From Symbiodinium natans (lineage: Eukaryota; Sar; Dinophyceae; Suessiales; Symbiodiniaceae): a stretch of 64,000 nucleotides of DNA. The notes below the pieces were generated by a model. The model was not told where the DNA came from. It worked only from the letters and a program-made list of their open reading frames with translations, and did not search any database. The position numbers were made by a program, and so were the translations under genes. The stretch spans positions 92,916-156,915 of the forward strand of contig CAJNDS010000277.1 in assembly GCA_905221605.1 (NCBI GenBank), written 5' to 3'. The number at the start of each line of letters is the position of its first letter. Within the stretch, counting starts at the first letter, position 1. Of the stretch, positions 22,483 through 36,097 are shown piece by piece.

Positions 22483-22644
22483 ATGTTAATGTTAATCGAG
22501 AATCTTAAGGTTCTCAAGTGGATCTTGGAGAAGTACTTCGTGCCCTTGTTGCTCCTCATCATGAAGCTGATGCTTCTGGTTGTTGGCACCATGGTGATCC
22601 TGCTGAACTCTGGTCCTCTTCGCCGATTTGGAAGCTGGGCATGA
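22483..22644 (+). CDS. Possible small membrane protein or exon, 53 residues
   Basis: The frame starts MLMLIENLKVLKWILEKYFV and runs into a continuous hydrophobic stretch (PLLLLIMKLMLLVVGTMVIL), then LNSGPLRRFGSWA and a stop. One clear transmembrane helix with basic residues after it. It could be a complete small protein or one exon of a larger membrane protein. No family is recognised. Confidence 0.3.
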   Translation: MLMLIENLKVLKWILEKYFVPLLLLIMKLMLLVVGTMVILLNSGPLRRFGSWA

Positions 22645-22841
22645 TTTTCTATGCAAGTTTGGAACAGCAAACGATCAGATGCTACAATGTGTTAAAGTAG
22701 GGCTCCCTTAAAACCTTCATGGCTGTACAATCAAATTGCCCGCATTGGGAGAAAACTTGCTGGAGGAGTGCAGCGCTGAGTAGATGAACGGGTGACGACA
22801 TAAATGCACACACAACTCACCTCCCATGTATCTGTATATAG

Positions 22842-23220
22842 GTATGTGTATATATGTGTATATATATGTATGTGTGTATACATATGCATATACAAAAAGT
22901 GCTAAGTGTTTATGTATATATTCGTATGCATGTGCATATTCATACTCATACTCATATTCATATTCATACTCATACTCATACTCATATTCATATTCATATT
23001 CATGTATGTGTATATATCTATATATACATACATCCGCGCGTGAATTTGTTTGTTCGTTTGTTCGTGGTGTGCATGGGTGTGTGGGTGTGTGTGTGTGCAC
23101 GCCCACGCACGCATGCACCCACACGGCGCGCGCACACAGCCCAAGACCACGGCCCACGCCCGCGGCCCGCGCCCAGGGTCCACACCCACACAAACGCCCG
23201 CAATCCCGTCAGCAAGCCCG
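22842..23220. repeat. Compound microsatellite (TATG, CATACT/CATATT, GTGTGT, GC-rich CA)
   Basis: Successive tracts of TATATG, then CATACTCATATT units (about 22935-23010), then GTGTGTGGGTGTG and CACGC-rich DNA. Open frames here (Tyr/Ser-rich or His/Thr-rich) follow from the repeats. Confidence 0.85.
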
Positions 23221-26200
23221 CCCGCACGCATCGCTGATCCCATATCGAAAAATTGCCCATTTTGTGTCTGTGGACACCAGAAATTTGACATCAGACGAAA
23301 ATCGAAATCGTTTATCCACAGCACCAGACAGGAAGCGTGCTCGACTGATTTTATCATATTTTGCACTAGCAACTATATCATTCACTACTACACTGACACG
23401 ATATGCCGGACGTTTCACATCGTGGTCACTGGGTTCAAGGAAGTCCCACATCATTTGTGATACCTCGTCTTATGCAAACTGCGGTACGTCATGGCGATCG
23501 CTGTGATGTCCATGACAGGAGCCTCGTGCCAGGAGCACCCGGCGCCACAACCAAACCCCTAACAAAACCAACCGAAGAGAAAACGTTGCTTCTCACATGG
23601 AAGCACGGAGTGCGGCTCATTTTGGATATCCTCAGTTTCAGTGGGCCTCAGATCATATCGCCAAGGTCGCAGTTCCTACTCAAGTGCTGCGTTCAGGGAT
23701 CGCAGGGATAACCCGCATGTGATGCCTGTGCCTGAAGAGAGCTCGAGCCGAAGCTCCAAAGCTCTCAGCAAGGAACTGCAGAACTGGCCAGCCGGCGGCT
23801 GTCCCGGTGTCAGAAGTGGCGCCGGCGGGGCGGCTGCCAGCGCTGGGAGCATCTTGGGGAAGTCCAGTGGTTTTCCCTGGTTCTTAGCAGGGAATTCGGG
23901 GTTTCCGACCCCATCTACCAGTACTTTGTAGTGCTTAAGTGGGGGTATCCCCGATAGAGTTCCAGCAATGTTGCAGGTCGGGTCTGAGGTTGTCGGATTT
24001 CAAGGTCGTTTCGCGTAAAGCATCCATGCATCCTATTCTGCATCTTTTGTGTTGACGCATTGGGAAACAGGTTCTTCAAGTCCGACGCTCGCGGCCAACC
24101 AGCTTCACGGCATCCTTTGGCCATGCCAGTTGTTTGTATTTGTTCATGCGAATGCAAACAGCTCAAGATTCAGCACTGCTTGAAGCGGTCTTGATATGTC
24201 TTGGTCCAGGCTTTGAGAATCCCGATCAAGTCTTTTGACACCTTCAACGAGGAGTTTGACCAATCCTTCGCCTTCCCCTTGAGCCCATACGGCAAAGCCT
24301 AGCACACACCAACGTGGCACGTGCCGCCGCACGCGTGGTCAGCAGCGGAACATGGACAGGCTGCTTTACTTTCGCCAGGGTGATACTGGCAACGGCTCGC
24401 TGTTTACAACGCGACTGGTTGATGTTTCTTGACCAAGTTTTAACAGGTTTCGACATGTAGGGCTGAAGATGCACCACAAGGGCCAGTTAATGATTCCTGT
24501 ACAGTAGCTACCTCATGCAGCCAGCCCTCGCCCAAAAGCTGGCTGGTGGCTGCTTAGTCAGCAGGTAGTTTGCTTCCGTCGCTTTCAACAAAAAATGCGT
24601 TTGAGACATTGTTTTGTGCCCAGACACTGGTTCTGTTGCATGAGTCCGTCAGATGCTGAATTCGCTTCAGCAGGTATCGGGGAGAGGGGGGGGGGCAGGG
24701 CGGACCGAAAACCCGCGCGGATCTTGCAGGCTGCCACTGGCTCTCAGCAAAGTCGCGTCTACTTTCACCATGAATTTCGCACAATTGCATGCGCAGTTTG
24801 AGTCGAAACGTTTGTGACATGATGCTTGCATCTGTTTGAAAATAGTTTAATTCGTCAGGGCATGCTTCCAAAAACTTTCAATATCAACATCGGATGCCAT
24901 CGAGCCTGCAGACACACCACCCCAAAATGCCACAACATGTTAGTTAGGAAGAGATATCTTTTGCATTGAAGCAATGCGTTGGGGCCCATGCTGGCCATGT
25001 CAACGTCTGACCGTCAGCTTTTTGACCTTGCAATCTCAGCCCACGTTGACTCACCCAAAAAACTGGCAGTTTAGACCTTCCACACTTTGGCCGGAATCTG
25101 GTTTTGAGTGTGTTCGCTGATGGCCGAGGCTATCAGAAAGTTGCTGCTTCGCTGGACTTTTGGGACCTGCCAAGGACGGTGGCAGCATGGCAGGGGTGGT
25201 AAGGTTGAGGGTATAGTTGGGTCTCCAAGATGTTTAAGAGAAGATGTTCCAGCCTTGCAATCCTGATGGTGCAGGTCAGCCAGCGCAAGAAGAGCAGCGA
25301 CCAAGGCACTTTGGGGAAAGAGGTTGGATGTCGCGACGCCACCGAGATTCTCATTAGGCTGTCGAAGCCAGCGTTTGCACATGCCAGCCACATGCCAGCT
25401 TTGAGCTTATAACAGCGTATGGTAGCTTAAGCCTTGTGTATACTAAAGTACAACACGGTAGAATACTGTATGATCTAATAAAACATAATATAATACAAGT
25501 AATATGATATAATGAATATAATATAGTATCGTACAATACAATATCATACAAACAATTTTCTGATAGTATCATATGTTGACATGTAATCAGTAGGTGGTTC
25601 ATGCAGGGCGACAAGGCACCTGGGAGACCTTACCTGCGCCCATCTCTGCCGAGGACGGGCAGTGCCGCGAACCCTTAACTCCCAAGGGAGCGTTTGCAAT
25701 GTTTTGTGCATTCTTCGTTTGAGATCCAGGTTGCGGCATAGCAATCTGTAACTGTCGGCCGAACGATGTAGAAGAGGCCGGTTTACGTGGCTTTGCTAGG
25801 CATTTTTCGAAATCGAGTTGGAATTCCCGGCGTCAGCCATCCCAAAGCTCTAAACGCCGGACTTGGAACCTCAATTCTTCTCCCATGTCCTGACCCCATC
25901 CAAAACCCTGACACCGAGATGAGGTTCAGCCTCTCTCAGGCCAATGGGCTGACCCAGTAGGATAAGGCTAAACGAGGACTTGAGGCGCAGGCATTTGGAA
26001 ACCATCTCAAGCCTTCAATCTCCAGCACGATGTCCTCCTTCGCAGGTCCTGCGTACTTGGCTGCCGGTGGTAAAGTGCCAGCACCATCCTGGTGAGGCCG
26101 CCAGCGACCCGGGGCAGAAGGACTAATTCAATTCTGTTGACAATGTGATGATTTGACATCCCTCGTGCTGAAACTCTCAAGCCCCTAACCCCCGACATGG

Positions 26201-26950
26201 GTCAGCTGGGAAGGTTTTGTACCAGCTGACTTCAGCAGTCGGCTGGATCGATTTGAAGCTGGACTTTCCGAGTTGCAAACGTCGAAGCTCAAACTCGAAG
26301 TGCTGGCGGATGCTAGCGCTTAGACGTGCTTAGACTGTAAACAAATGTCGGAGCATTCTGTACAGCGTTTGAGTAGTGCATTTCGGTTCCGAGGTCCTCT
26401 TCCTCCATGTCGGCAGCTTCGACCTGCAAAGCCGATCCCTGAGAGATCCGCACATGTACATGAATGTCTGTGCATCAACAACAATCAGCAGCATTTTACT
26501 GCAAAGTACAAATGCCATATAAGCAAGGGCATATCGCACGTCAACTTTCGCATATAAATGACTGTTGTTCACTTCATTGAAGCATTCATAAGCATTCCCA
26601 TTGAAACGCGCAGCTCCCGTGGAAGCAGCGCACGTTTCCCGCAGAAGCTCCCAAATGCAGCGAAGCAGAAAACCGATCGGAGTTTGTGTCGGGGAAACAA
26701 CACAAGAAGCAGCACGCATCTCCTGCACTCGTGGCATCTTCGGGTTTCAGTTTCGCGCTGGAGCGGTTGGCTTGCCCTTCCAGTTGAGTGACATGAGTAG
26801 CAGTAACGCTGGCTCTATGGGTCATGAGTAATTATCTCTGTACTTGTATTGTATGAACGTGACCCAGGCTGCATGCGAACGCTCGCGAAAACATATATCC
26901 CAACGGAAACTGCGTTTCGCTGCAGTAGGAAAATGCAGACCGCAAACAAG
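23221..26950. other. No gene supported
   Basis: About 3.7 kb without a recognisable gene. A TA-rich patch lies at about 25440-25560. One short stretch near 26250-26325 (FEAGLSELQTSKLKLEVLAD) reads like a helical exon but is too short to support. A run of G lies near 24685. Confidence 0.35.
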
Positions 26951-26954
26951 TTCA

Positions 26955-27035
26955 CGCATGCACGCGTGCACACGCGCACTCGCACACGCCCACGCACGCA
27001 TACGCGCGCTCACCAGCGCACCCGCGCATGCACGC

Positions 27036-27072
<37 letters not shown>

Positions 27073-27165
27073 CACACCCACCCACACACATGCGCAAAGG
27101 ACCACCCGCACACCGGCACATCCTCGCGCGCGCGCACGCGCGCGCGCGCGCGCACGCACACAACT
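26955..27165. repeat. CGCA/CACG simple repeat
   Basis: CACGCATGCACGC and ACGCACGC tracts, ending in alternating CG around 27125-27155. Open frames on both strands follow from the composition. Confidence 0.9.
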
Positions 27166-27458
27166 CACTATTTTCAAATGGGCCCAGATGCAGCAAAGCC
27201 AAAAACACCAACAACACTGCGCAGATACACAGAATTGAATGCTGTTCTCCGGACGTGGAGAACACGTGCCCGGATTTGTGTTTGTATTAAATTAGTTTAT
27301 ATATTCGTTTTTTTCAACTTGAATGTACTGCAATGCGTCAGAGCCCAAGCCGAAGGTTGAACAGCAGACTCTCCCAGATGTCCCTTTGTTTTGCGTGGTA
27401 GTCCTTTGCCAATTGGTTGTTGAGAGTTGAGACGAAGAACTATAGGTACGTGCGCACG

Positions 27459-27459
27459 C

Positions 27460-27492
<33 letters not shown>

Positions 27493-27538
27493 TGTGTGTC
27501 TGTGTGTCTGTGTGTCTGTGTGTCTGTGTGTGTGTGCA
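27459..27538. repeat. TG / TGTGTCTG microsatellite
   Basis: About 30 bp of pure TG followed by TGTGTC units. Confidence 0.95.
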
Positions 27539-27777
27539 CATCCGTACCCTTCACGTGTACAAAGCCAACGGCCAACGCCCGGGCCAACACCGCCAAGTCA
27601 CGCAAGTAGAGGCTCCTAAAGACTCAAAGTCAAGAGCTGTGGTACCGGGGCTGTTGAGAAGACAGGTTTGAATTCGTCTGGCTTCGCTCGGCGCGTTGGC
27701 GGCTTAAATGTTGTGCCAGCTGCCAGCAGACAAAGCTGACGATCCTGTCTTAGGCGTCAACATTCCAGAGCACTTGC

Positions 27778-28067
27778 ATGGCAACGGGCGTCATGCCAAG
27801 GGAATCCCAAGTTGTAACCATTGCTGAGGACCTTCTCTTCTTTTGTGAAGAGATGCTCGAACAACTGCAGAGCGAGGTGGGCCAATGGTCTGTTTGGATT
27901 TGTTTGACTCCCTGCACAGCAACATGTGGATGGTTAGCCGCATTGCAGTTCCCACCAATCATGGGTTGACTGCTCAGGCCTCACGCGTCACCATAGTCGC
28001 AGACCTGCAAGGGGTGCCTCGAGCCGAAGTGTGCCAGAAAGGGGTTCAAGCAGGAACATTCAAGTGA
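27778..28067 (+). CDS. Possible exons, unassigned
   Basis: Two frames in sequence look coding. The first, from 27778, contains ESQVVTIAEDLLFFCEEMLE (helical, acidic). The second, about 27885-28067, contains NMWMVSRIAVPTNHGLTAQ. The frame change would need an intron between them. No family recognised. Confidence 0.2.
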
Positions 28068-29087
28068 GGTTGAAATGGAAATTCTTTTGAACTTCGATCT
28101 CCAGGCGTCCGCTAAACCCATGCAGCACGTAGAATATGTTTTCTTCTGGCCCCCCCCCCCCCAGTCACCCTAAGACTGCGTGTGCGTGCGCGAAGATGTT
28201 TGGGGTTCTATACTCGGCCTCAGGGAAAGCACGTCTTGCAGTGCCGTCCAATGGCCTTAAGTGGAGCTATTTTGGGTAGGGAAGAGCCTCACTGGGTCGG
28301 TCATTATGCCTCCACACGCTGATTCGTTGTTGCTATCTTGAGCCTGCACATAAGATTCGCCCAGGTGAATTTAGCGCACCTCAACTCGCAGTGGTGGAAG
28401 GCTGGACGGAACCGTGGTTGTGAACTTGGCACGGCGGTCGTCCATCCTTTGCCGCCATGTCGAAGCAAAAACTAGGCCCCCAAGTATCCCCGAAGGTCCC
28501 CAAACATTTTAATATCTTTATTGGTTTCCATGTTATTTGATATTCTTTGATGTTCTTTCATATGTTTTCACATTCTGCTACTTGCTTCGTCTATCTGTGC
28601 TTTTATTCTGTTTTGGTTTGAAGGTGGCTGTGCCCCAGCTGCTGGACCTACTTTCGGACCGCTTCGATGGGTGGCTCGGACCCGAAGCCTAAAGCTCTCG
28701 CAGATTGAGTTACTATTCTGGCGGAGGACAACAATAGAAAGAAGTTCTGGGGTTTTATTCTGATTGCGACTCTTATCTTGTTATGGGCCCGCCCGAGGAG
28801 AGATTGTCCGGTTGGGTCGGTCTGGTTTTCAGACGACGTTGTGTCAGCGGTCCCCGTTTTTCGTTGCAGTAGTCCGCTCGGTTTACAGTGACTTTACGGT
28901 TGGTCGCTCTCACTGTTGGTCCCCATGTCCCCTGGTTCGAACTCCATCTGCTGGTCCTTCCCGTTGCCTTCTTGGTTCTGTCTCAGTCGGGTAGCTCTTC
29001 CCGTGGGCTCCTCTCCTCTGCGTCTTTTTGTCTGGTAGTCGCTTGGCCGTCGCAGCCAGGTCCCCTGCTGGGGGCCCTCAAGCGTGC
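28068..29087. other. No gene supported
   Basis: Contains a run of 13 C (28150-28162) and T-rich DNA around 28500-28620. The open frame from 28888 into the GAA tract has no family signature. Confidence 0.35.
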
Positions 29088-29140
29088 AGAAGAAGAAGAA
29101 GAAGAAGAAGAAGAAGAAGAAGAAGAAGAAGAGGAGGAGA
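29088..29140. repeat. GAA trinucleotide repeat
   Basis: About 14 GAA units followed by GAG units; gives poly-Glu or poly-Ser frames that should not be taken as protein. Confidence 0.95.
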
Positions 29141-29560
29141 GAAAGGCAGAAAGAGATAGACGGGGAGCAAGAGCGCGAGAGAAATCTTCGCTTCCGAACC
29201 CCGGTTGGGAGAGACTGCCGCGTGTCGTAGACATTCACTCAGTCTTCCACAACAACGTGGGGGGCGCTCCCAGAGCGCGGGGGCTCACCCCCAAGCACCA
29301 AGAAAGAAACGAAAGAAAGGAAGACAAAACAAGATGAAAGAATGAAAGAAAGCAAAAAGAAAGAAAACAGGAAAGAACAGATCTAGACGAGACCGTATGT
29401 CAGAAGAGCTGTGCAGTCATCGTTTTGCCAAAAGCGCCCCGAACACCGAAAGGCAAAGACTCCAATCGTCAACGCCCCCGAAAATGGAGACGTTCTGCTC
29501 ATGATATTGAATAAACAAGCAGGCCATACTTGACCGAAGCCCAAGACAGGCATACCCAGA

Positions 29561-29617
29561 TTAAACCCTGAACCCTAAACCCTAAGCCCTAAACCCTAAA
29601 CCCTAAACCCTACACCC
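29561..29617 (-). repeat. Interstitial telomere-like repeat (CCCTAAA)
   Basis: Six to seven CCCTAAA units, two degenerate, in the opposite orientation to those in the peptidase array. It stands alone with no minisatellite next to it. Confidence 0.85.
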
Positions 29618-32600
29618 AGGCTTCTCAAGGAGGTCCTGGCGGTTCGCGCCAGCCGCATCTCTGGTGCAGCAGCCCAGCGGCTGCTGGACAGGCCCAAGGG
29701 CCAAAGGGGGAATTCCTTCTTGACGTCTGAGCAAAGAGTTACTGAAAGTTCCTTGGGTGAGCATGAGCCAGAAAAAAAGGGGGTGCGGAGCTTGAGGCTA
29801 CAAGGTTTGATTGAGGGTACCAGCGTCTACGGATAGCATTTGCAGCAAGAAACGAAAAAACTTGCCGGATACCTGAAATCAGGATCCGCAAGGCTCTTGC
29901 AGGAGTAAAAAGAAAACAAGGCATGTGCCTGTGTCCTGTGGTCTGATGGTCCTCCCGACTTCATCCTGAAACGGCAATTCTTGATCCCGCAATTGGATAT
30001 GCAACCCGAAAGCTCTGCTTTGTTAAGCAGCTACCTTATGGAAAGAACTTCCTGAGAATGGTAGAGCTCGGGGCATTTCCAGGTATACAGTTGAGGGTAC
30101 ACTTGTGTGTCCGTTCAAGCCTTAGAATTTCAGATTTCACGCACACCCAGGGCCTAACATCATATACCCCAAAATGTTCAATCCACCCCCCCCCCCCCCC
30201 CCCATGTTTTTTGAAGCAGATGCAAAGACCCACATTCCGACACATTCCGAAATCTCCAGGCACAGGATCCCGGGGCAAGTGCAAGTCGGCCACGAGGTCG
30301 GGGCCATGGAGCTTCTGGAAGCCAAAGGCCCGCGGAAGGTGGCTTTTTCGGGGGCCCAAAAGCATGGTAGTCGAATGAGGCGCCCTTGAGAATCCGCTTA
30401 GAAGTTTAGACCCATCTTGGGATTGAGGTAGTAGAATTATCCCCTGTCAGAGCTGGCCTGGCTCTGACCGCGCCAGAAATTTCTACGACGCCGGAAAGTT
30501 GTTCCCCTTACGAAGCCAGAGGTGAGCACATGCGACAGACCATGGAGCATGCAAGTGCCAGCACCTCCGGCGGACTGCGTCTCGTATCCATTGAGTCGAC
30601 ACTCGCAATCCTGCATTTGGGGTGCCGACCCAACACTTGCCTAAATTCCTCAATCAACTCCGTCCATAAACGAGTCGGTGAACGGAAGCGCGAGCATTTG
30701 AAGTTAATTTGAAGTGAGTTCGTGCGCCCTGGGAGGCCTCGCCTGTGCTTCAGAGTGTTTCTTCAGGACTGCGGACCGTCCGAAGCCATCAAGTTCTATG
30801 GGTCCCAAGCCTAAAATGTCAAACTTGCCATAATGCCCATAGGCATCACTATATAAGAGCACTGCAACCTGAGCCAAAAATCAACATTCACCCGCGAGAG
30901 TCGAGAGCCTTATATGCCGGAGGGACCCGAAACTGGATGCCATTCAGATTTCTGAGAAGCGTCGGGTCCCAAGGCTTAGGGAAGCTGTGGCTCTGAGGGT
31001 TTCGTGGACTGGCACAAGTGCAGGAGGGGATTTAGACGGGACTAGGCCATTAGGCGCGCAAGGGGGTAAGGGTTTAGCCCTAAACGTGAAAGTCGATAAG
31101 TCAGGGTTGCGAGCCTCCGAGGCAGAGTGGATGAGCGACGAGGCCGCCGTGTCAGGAGGCTCACCATTGTGCTGCCAGCTGCCCAGATGCCATCATGCTT
31201 GGAAAGGCTACAGGAAAGGCCAAAGACTCCACTATGTAAAGTCGTAGGGACCTTTAAGACCAGAACAAACCCGGATGCAGCATCCATGCTGATTCGTAGA
31301 TCTCAAGACCGACTCGCTGCTGCCAGCATGGGCTGAGGCTTCTCTGCATGCTCGCACTTCGGCTGCAACCATCGACGTGGGAGGGCTCCTAGTGAAAGGG
31401 GGCTTCAACAGCTGCCAAGGATACGTGTAGCAACCTTGAAATTTCGGCTGTTCCAAACGGGTGCCTTCATGTGCCTTCTTTGCCCCCTGCGGCCAGATCC
31501 TGTTTCTGGGCTTCGCCCTTGGTGTAGGCTGGGCACATGACAGCACATGCATGACAAACTATGACTATGGGCGTAGCTGTGACCCAGGATGCAGTGTAGG
31601 CTTGGGCTTGCCGTTGTGGGTCTACCGTTGCTGCACTGCCTCCTCCAGCAACAGCTGCGCGGCAGGGGCGGCGAGGATATTCTCGACCTTCAGCGCCCTC
31701 CACCTCCTTTTGCAAGCCAGCACAGCGCACAGTGGAGTCGTGAAGGCTTAAGGTTGGTGCCGCCTTCGGTTGGAGGCGTTTGAGTCCGGTGTGCTATCAC
31801 TTTCCTTCTACCCCCTTGTATGGCCAAGTCCACATATCACGAGGGCGAAAGGCCACTGGCCTGAGCTCAAGTGCCTGTTCAAGCTTCCGGCTAGACCCTT
31901 GTACCCCAGAAAGCCCATTGTGACCACGCTAACCAGCTCACAGCCCCGATGTCCTGCACCAAGCACCAGCTGCCGAAACCCGAAGCTCTTCAGGCCCCAA
32001 AAGTTCCAACCTTCCGGCACCATGAGGTCCCCAATGAACTCCAGGCGTTGTACCCCCCAAGAGCTGCGATGTCGCTGCACAAGCTGCTACAGAGTTGCAC
32101 TGTAAGGCTTCCTGGTCCTCCTCTGCACCGTGCTGATGCGGAGGAAGGCCTGTCAGGCCTCGGGCACCAGTTGTTTGAGGGCTTGGGGCTTTCAGGCTTT
32201 GTTTCGCTTCAGGGCTCATGGGGCCATGGGGGCTCCCACCATTCACCAAATTGGGAGGGCAACCATGACATGCTGCAGGCTGTTTTCCAGGATCCCCAAT
32301 CCCTTAAAGCCCTTGCGTTGGTATGTTCCCCATTATAGTCCCTTATACTACCAGTCCTTAATGGGGATTATAAGTAGGGAGGTACTAAAATCCCCGTTAA
32401 GGAACGTCCCAACCGTGCACTAGGCCTGATGGATCAGCATCGTGAGCTGCGTCTTTAAACCCTTTGCTCGTTCGCATTGTGGATTTGCTTCGCTCGTCGC
32501 TGGACTCGAACAATATGCATTGGCACACTTCACTTCGACTGGGCGCTTCCGTAGCCGTCAGCCAGTGGCCGCAGCAGCTCCAGCAGAGGTAGTGGGTTCG

Positions 32601-35600
32601 CATTGCAGCTGGGACCCTAAGTCAAACAGGAGGCTGATTCAGGAGGCTCTTCATCGGCAGTTTGGGAACCAGGTCCTCGATAGTCCCTTGAAGGGTTTAC
32701 CTAGGTATGATGTGGAGTACATACCCCATTTTCCCCTATAGTTTCCAATATTAAGGAGAACCAGTAAAAAAACTCGAAAAGCTGCCAGGCCTTGGCCAGC
32801 CGCGGTTTGTCCATGCTGGGATCTCCCAAAGCACCGGCAAAGGCCCAGGCACACGGGGTGTTACCTGTACTTCGTCAGTCTTTGAATTCTACGGCTCGGA
32901 AATCTTTGAGTCTCAAGGACTTGAGGAATTATGCATAGGGCAACGAGGAGTTGATGTTCTGTTTGAGGGGTGCGACGGGGGCACAAGAACACATCAGTGT
33001 TGGCAGATGTGCAAAACCTGCGTGCACTGACGGATCCCGAATGGGTTCCGGTGATGTCCACCCGCTACATTGCCTGATGGCAGGAGCAGCTTCCGGACAG
33101 AAGTGCCGCAAGCTCAGAATGAACGAATAGAGGCGATGTTGCACTTAAGGAAAAAACCACAGGAACCTGCAGTCTTTCGGGCTGTAACGAGGCGCAGCGG
33201 GTCCACAGCGCTTTATCTCGCTTTATCTCTCCTAGCTATCATTGAGGTCATCCGAAGGCGCAAGGATGCGTGGTGGCCCGAGGCACCGACTAGAGGGCAA
33301 TTGGGCTGCGGTTTCGGCTTAACGCTTCAGGGATTTAAGGGATGGCATGCAAATGCGGCGGATTTAAGGCTTCGGGTCTTGTGATTCGTGGAGTCCAAAA
33401 TCCGAAGAAGCTATGATGCCACGCAAAGCGCTCAGCACTTGGACCTAAGCTCCCGGACCTTAAGCTCGCCAGTTGGACTTGGGCGCCTCCGGCGAGCTTC
33501 GCTTCGCTGCATGCGGCGCAGTCCACCCGCACAAGCGCCTGGGCATGTTGGGATTGACGTGACACTAGGGTGGCTTTATGTGGCTTTGGGGTTTTGGTTT
33601 AGGGTGTTGAGGATCTCGAGAGGTTTCAGAGAGGGATGGCGTCTTGGGGCATTTTGGCGGTTCAAGGTTCCACGGCAATGCAAGCTTCCGGGCACCCTGA
33701 AACCTCAAAACACGGAAGCCCAAATAAACACCGCAGCCGAATCTGCAGCTTCTAATGCCCGGATGGGGCAAGGGTTCTTCAATCATGGTGATCCATATCT
33801 GCCACAACAACTCGGCCTTGCCACATGCCCGTTCTCATCCTGACATGGATTCCTGGCCACAGTGGCATTTTGTCGACACATGGACGGGTTGCAGCAGCGA
33901 TGCACTGCAAATCTTTTGCAACATCTTCTTGAGTGTATAGACCCTGATACTTTTCGACCTCAGAAAGGTTTCATGACGGATTGCGTGGTTCAACAACCTA
34001 GGGACCACATCTGCACTCTTCAAAAAGGGATGGGTTGACTTCACGCTTCTGGGCCAGGCCGGTTCCCCCTGTGGACGGCGACGGGCGGGAGCTGTTGACG
34101 AGGCATCCTGCGGATGTGCATTTTAAAGGGGAAGGGCCGTCAGATGAATGCCCATGAATACCGGGGAACCACAGACAGCAGAGGCGCAGGAACACTACAG
34201 AATCCAGTCAGTCGGAGGCACCAAGAAACCGAAGGATGCTAGTTGCAATAAGGCAGTACCAATCTCAACAGTAGTATCAACAACGACAAGCGATATGAAT
34301 ATCGATAAGAAACACAATGCTCGTTGATTTTTGGAATGAGTCTTCAACGCTAGCCACGGTTCCAAAAAGCTCGACGCGGGCAGCCAACATTGCGATGACG
34401 CCCTCTCAACTTCTCGCTTGAAAAGCCGGCAGGCAGAGCACACCTCTGCATGCCCGCAGGCAATGTTTCACATGTGTGAAATGTCTTAGACGTCGAAATC
34501 TGAAAGAACGTACTTACCCAAAACCATCGTGTTTCAATTGTAAGACTCACAGCTTCGACCTATCAAGCAACGGCTGCAACAGCAGGCGATTTCACCATAG
34601 AAGCGGCAGAGGTTAGGAGCAAGCCGACAGAGAAGGATCTATGGGCGCATGAGATGTTCGTGGACGATGTGAACGTGGAGTCGATGTGTCGAACAAACGT
34701 CTCATGTGTTTGGAAGAGTACCATATCGACACATATAGATATATGATATATAGGTGGGAATCGCGAACACGGGTTCTGCACCCATGCCTTCCTCATGTCT
34801 TTGAATTTCTTCGTGCTCCCTGCCTCCATGTGACTGCTGTGGAGACATCCGGGAGTTATCGGCAGCCCATCATCTCCCTAAGAAAGCAGTGGGAGCTGCT
34901 CGTTCCACGCTATTTCCTGCAACTCCTCTGCAGGCTGCTGGAAATTTCCGCCGCCTGCAACAAGGTGGGTCGGGCATGAATGCCCAGGACTTGTGTAGTG
35001 CCAGGGTCTTGACATTTCGAGTTTTGCCGTTGGTTCAGGTCGTCGAAGGGGAGGTACTGTAGCACATGCTGAGGATGTTGCGCGCTTTGGCCACAACGGC
35101 TGTTTGTGGTACATGGTGGCACGGTGCAGATCGTTGCAGGTCCGCCCTGGCATGAAGCAGACCGTTGGGAATTTGGTCATCCAGCGCATTGTTCAGAAGG
35201 CTCTGGGATGCTCCCGAACTCTGGGCTCAGATGCTTAGACACAGGGCTCGGCATTTTATGGGTTGGTTGGGTTGTACGGGGTTTTTGGGGATTGATGGAG
35301 GTTTTAGGGTTTGCCTTCCTTAATCGTACTTTGCTGCAGTTGAAGGACCACTGCGCAGTGTGGTCGGCGCAAGCGGGCGATGACCCGGTCATGTTCGTGG
35401 CATCACAGGCCAGGCCTTGCTGTTGGTTTGAGGCTGGAGGCAACATAAGATATGGTCAGCTCTCTAAGAGGTCCTTCTGTGGGTACCTTGCATGTACAGG
35501 CCCAAAAGCGACCAGAGTTGAGCTCTGTTCCTTGCCGCCCTCAACGCTCGCAACAAGGGTGAAGACATGAAGCTAAGCCGAGAAACTTCGACAAGCTCTG

Positions 35601-36097
35601 AACCCCAAAAAAGTTGTCCAGAGGTGCTTTTGGCCACGCCGGAACCACCAGAGGCAGTGCTTTGGGCGCTGTATTCCACAGAGGAGATAGTGGGGGATCG
35701 TTGAAATTTCATCGGGTTGGGCTTGCGGGTTTTTCTTTCTCCGGCACTAGGGCATGAAAACCCATGCTAAGGGAGCTTCCCTCACAATAGGACTCCCAAC
35801 TCTTGGCAAGGAGCGGCTCAAGTGGGACGGCGGTTCCTTTGCAAAATACGAGGCGCTCTACGAGAGATGTGACTTGATGGGGCTCCGTACTTCAGGACAG
35901 AGGTTTGCGGGGGTTGCTGATCTAGTACCCAAAGCAAAGCGCCCAAAATGTCGATGAAGCCAAGGGAAACACATCTCTGTGGGGCTTTACTGTAATTGTA
36001 AACGCTCGCGCGCGCCGCCTCGGCAGCCGGGCCGGCCCCAGGACAGGAAAGGAGGAAAGAGGGTTTCGCAAAAAAAGGGAGGAAGGGCAGAGGAGGT
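29618..36097. other. Long stretch without a supported gene
   Basis: About 6.5 kb with many short frames and no recognised domain. Contains a run of 18 C at 30186-30203. The best exon-like piece is 35796-35880 on the + strand (GKERLKWDGGSFAKYEALYE), which I cannot assign. TTTAGGGT-type words occur singly, for example near 33600 and 35300. Confidence 0.35.

Noticed and set aside
22717-23193. Tyr/Glu-rich and His/Thr-rich frames
   Set aside because: Microsatellite translation (CATACT, TATG and GTGT units).
28888-29337. Glu-rich protein of 149 residues
   Set aside because: The acidic part is the GAA microsatellite; the upstream part lacks any recognisable domain.
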